64,000 nucleotides of DNA. Origin: Sedimentibacter acidaminivorans (GTDB lineage Bacteria; Bacillota; Clostridia; Tissierellales; Sedimentibacteraceae). The notes under the pieces were generated by a model. The model searched no databases and was not told the origin of the DNA. It worked only from the letters and a program-made list of their open reading frames with translations. Shown here piece by piece: positions 62,629 through 64,000 of the stretch. Location: positions 1 to 64,000 of the forward strand of contig NZ_JAGGKS010000006.1 of NCBI RefSeq assembly GCF_017873955.1, in the 5' to 3' direction. Each line of letters opens with the position of its first letter. Position 1 is the stretch's first letter. The position numbers and the translations under genes are program-made.

Positions 62629-63117
62629 CTATTCTTTATATTTTGCTATAATGTCAGGAATATTCTTTGGGTCAACTTTTCCATAAACCTCATCGTCAAT
62701 CATCATAACTGGTGCCAATCCACAGCAACCCAAACATCTTGTTGCTTCAAGTGTAAATAAATTATCCTCTGTAGTACTACCTACTTTAATATTAAGTTCT
62801 TTAGCTAGTTTATCTAATACTAACTGAGAACCTTTTACATAACACGCTGTTCCTAAGCAAACTCCGATTTTATGCTTGCCCTTAGGCTCAATAGAAAATT
62901 GGGTATAAAATGTTGCAACTCCATAAACTTCTGCTAAAGGAATATCCATTTCTTTAGATATAAATTTTTGAACTTCAATTGGCAAATATCCAAATATATC
63001 TTGTGCCTTGTGAAGCGTTTGCATTAATACACCTTGGGAATCTTTTATTGAGTCCATATACGTTTTTAGTTGTTTAAATTCAGCTTTCTTAGCTGTTAAA
63101 TCAAGTACATTTTGCAA
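62629..63117 (-). CDS. hndA: NuoE-like [2Fe-2S] hydrogenase subunit HndA/HydC
   Basis: The 162-residue protein has the NuoE pattern: ALHKAQDIFGYLP-like TLHKAQDIFGYLPIEVQKFISKEM, GVATFYTQFSIEPKGKH, and cluster cysteines in CLGTACYVKGS and TRCLGCCGLAPV. It starts with TTG behind GGGAGG. It is first in the operon; the sigma-A promoter and Rex-like palindrome are 50-80 bp upstream. Confidence 0.95.
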   Translation of the reverse strand: MQNVLDLTAKKAEFKQLKTYMDSIKDSQGVLMQTLHKAQDIFGYLPIEVQKFISKEMDIPLAEVYGVATFYTQFSIEPKGKHKIGVCLGTACYVKGSQLVLDKLAKELNIKVGSTTEDNLFTLEATRCLGCCGLAPVMMIDDEVYGKVDPKNIPDIIAKYKE

Positions 63118-63166
63118 TTATATAACCTCCCTATACTTTATATAATAATTAATCAATGACTCTATA

Positions 63167-63195
63167 ATTATATATTCGTGTTAATAAATTGTCAA
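63167..63195 (-). promoter_or_regulatory. Sigma-A promoter of the hnd operon
   Basis: TTGACA (63195-63190) and TATAAT (63172-63167), both consensus, with 17 bp between them on the minus strand. Confidence 0.85.
63178..63195. promoter_or_regulatory. Candidate Rex operator over the hnd promoter
   Basis: GTGTTAATAAATTGTCAA matches the clostridial Rex consensus TTGTTAANNNNTTAACAA at 11 of 14 defined positions. It overlaps the -35 box and spacer, where binding would block RNA polymerase. Rex is a redox (NADH/NAD+) repressor; the rex gene is not in the window. Confidence 0.5.
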
Positions 63196-63375
63196 TCGTT
63201 ATTAAATAATAATTGTTTTAGTAAGTAAAATAGTTTAAAAGTTACTAAAATTAATAATTCATCATTAAAATTAGATTTTTTTTAATATTCATTATAATTA
63301 TATACCTTATTATAATCTGAGTTTCAAAAATTTGTATAGTGTATACATATCGATACATTCTCTTGTTTTAAGTAT

Positions 63376-63410
63376 TAAAAATAAAAAACATTGCACAAAA
63401 GCAATGTTTA
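63376..63410 (-). terminator. Terminator after parB
   Basis: Stem AAACATTGC / GCAATGTTT (63387-63409) and a minus-strand tract TTTTATTTTTAA. The stem overlaps the parB stop codon by two or three bases. The rest of the 290-bp gap to hndA holds only the hnd promoter as far as I see. Confidence 0.85.
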
Positions 63411-64000
63411 CTCCTCAATTTTAAGTATTTCTAATATTCTATTTAAATCGTCACTATTACTATATGTTATTTCAATTTTACCTTTATTTTTTTTACTTTG
63501 AATATTTACCTTTGTAGAAAATCTATCAGTAAGCATTTCCTCTACATATGTTATATATTTATCTTTAACAAAAACTTTTTTAGTTTTTATCTTTTTATTT
63601 TCTCTAACAAGTTTTTCAACATCTCTTACACTTAAATCTTCTTTTATTATCTTATTAGTTATTTCAATTTGTTTATCCTTTGGTAAACTTAATATTGCTC
63701 TACCATGTCCCGCGGTAATTTCATTTGTTACAATTTTCTCCTGAACAAATTTATCAAGTTTAGTTAGTCTCATTATATTTGTAACATATACTCTTGATTT
63801 GCCAACTATATTTGATACATCTTCTTGAGTTATACCATATCTCTCCATAATATATTCATAAGCATTAGCTTCATCAATGGGATTTAAATCTTCTCTTTGA
63901 ATATTTTCTATCAATGCAATTTCTGAAGCATTTTTATTTTCAATATCTCTTACAATACAAGGAATACTTTTTATATTAGCACTCTTACAAGCTCTCCACC
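63408..64000 (-). CDS. parB: ParB/Spo0J chromosome-partition protein, 5' end beyond the window
   Basis: The visible 197 residues start at the window edge with WRACKSANIKSIPCIVRDIENK (the end of the CTP-binding GERRWRA box), then the HTH centromere-binding region (ITQEDVSNIVGKSRVYVTNIMRLTKL) and a C-terminal dimerisation domain. The frame runs through to 64000, so the protein is truncated only by the window, not broken; an internal TTG at 63914 is not the start. ParB loads SMC at origin-proximal parS sites. No palindromic parS was noted in the window by eye. Confidence 0.93.
   Translation of the reverse strand, partial: WRACKSANIKSIPCIVRDIENKNASEIALIENIQREDLNPIDEANAYEYIMERYGITQEDVSNIVGKSRVYVTNIMRLTKLDKFVQEKIVTNEITAGHGRAILSLPKDKQIEITNKIIKEDLSVRDVEKLVRENKKIKTKKVFVKDKYITYVEEMLTDRFSTKVNIQSKKNKGKIEITYSNSDDLNRILEILKIEE

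Noticed and set aside
63408-63914. A complete 168-residue ParB starting at an internal TTG
   Set aside because: The frame stays open to the window edge and encodes the conserved WRACK...IPCIVRDIENK region, so the true start is outside.

Overview
This window reads as chromosomal DNA of a strictly anaerobic, AT-rich, endospore-forming Gram-positive bacterium of the Clostridia/Tissierellia type; a Sedimentibacter-like genus is my guess, not shown by the sequence. The signs are very low GC, GGAGG ribosome binding sites with many TTG/GTG starts, a four-subunit [FeFe] hydrogenase, SpoVB, DacF-type and SLH proteins, lipoproteins, a T-box leader, PyrR-type leaders and a c-di-GMP-I riboswitch. The right edge holds the 3' part of parB; serS, tadA, DUF951, CvpA and yedF/cysteine desulfurase lie within about 40 kb, a grouping I associate with origin-proximal regions of clostridia.

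Layout. 1-620: end of an IS3-family element with an orfA/orfB -1 frameshift signal. 0.6-4.7 kb: GNAT gene, then hup-mazG-spoVB (minus). 5.0-8.0 kb: recD2 and comF (plus). 8.1-10.7 kb: 5-formyl-THF cyclo-ligase, M50 protease, CorC-like protein (minus). 10.9-12.0 kb: c-di-GMP-I riboswitch, terminator and secreted transglutaminase-like protein (plus). 12.0-16.1 kb: partial type IV pilus operon pilC-pseudopilins-pilT (minus). 16.4-30.4 kb: DUF5317, SPFH/NfeD pair, M23 lipoprotein, exonuclease III, esterase lipoprotein, DUF1576 pair, ornithine/alanine-racemase-like enzyme, tadA, SLH protein, and a YtrA-type GntR/ABC operon led by a papain-like protein. 30.5-38.9 kb: tRNA-Arg, dacF, HpcH/HpaI aldolase, T-box-controlled serS, XRE-cupin regulator, helD, tRNA-Gly, tRNA-Thr, polysaccharide deacetylase. 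39.2-45.9 kb: five-gene peptide/nickel-type ABC transporter fused in operon with a divergent aldehyde:ferredoxin-oxidoreductase-like protein, then a small Tyr/Arg-rich protein. 46.0-51.5 kb: pyrimidine operon hutD-like-pyrB-pyrI-pyrF-pyrK-pyrD-pyrE behind a PyrR-type attenuator, with a second PyrR-type hairpin at pyrB. 51.5-63.1 kb: MATE exporter, DUF951, yedF, cvpA, beta-propeller protein, cysteine desulfurase, pyrC and the hndABCD hydrogenase operon. 63.4-64.0 kb: parB (5' end outside the window).

Working together. PyrB/I, PyrC, PyrD/K, PyrE and PyrF give most of UMP synthesis (carbamoyl-phosphate synthase and PyrR are not in the window). HndABCD would reoxidise or bifurcate electrons between NAD(P)H and ferredoxin with H2 release; a Rex-like palindrome overlaps its promoter. 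The pilus genes and the c-di-GMP-controlled surface protein are neighbours and fit a surface-attachment programme. Least explained are the ABC transporter/AOR-like cassette, the PyrR-controlled HutD-like gene, and the DUF1576 pair. No CRISPR array, prophage or rRNA was seen.
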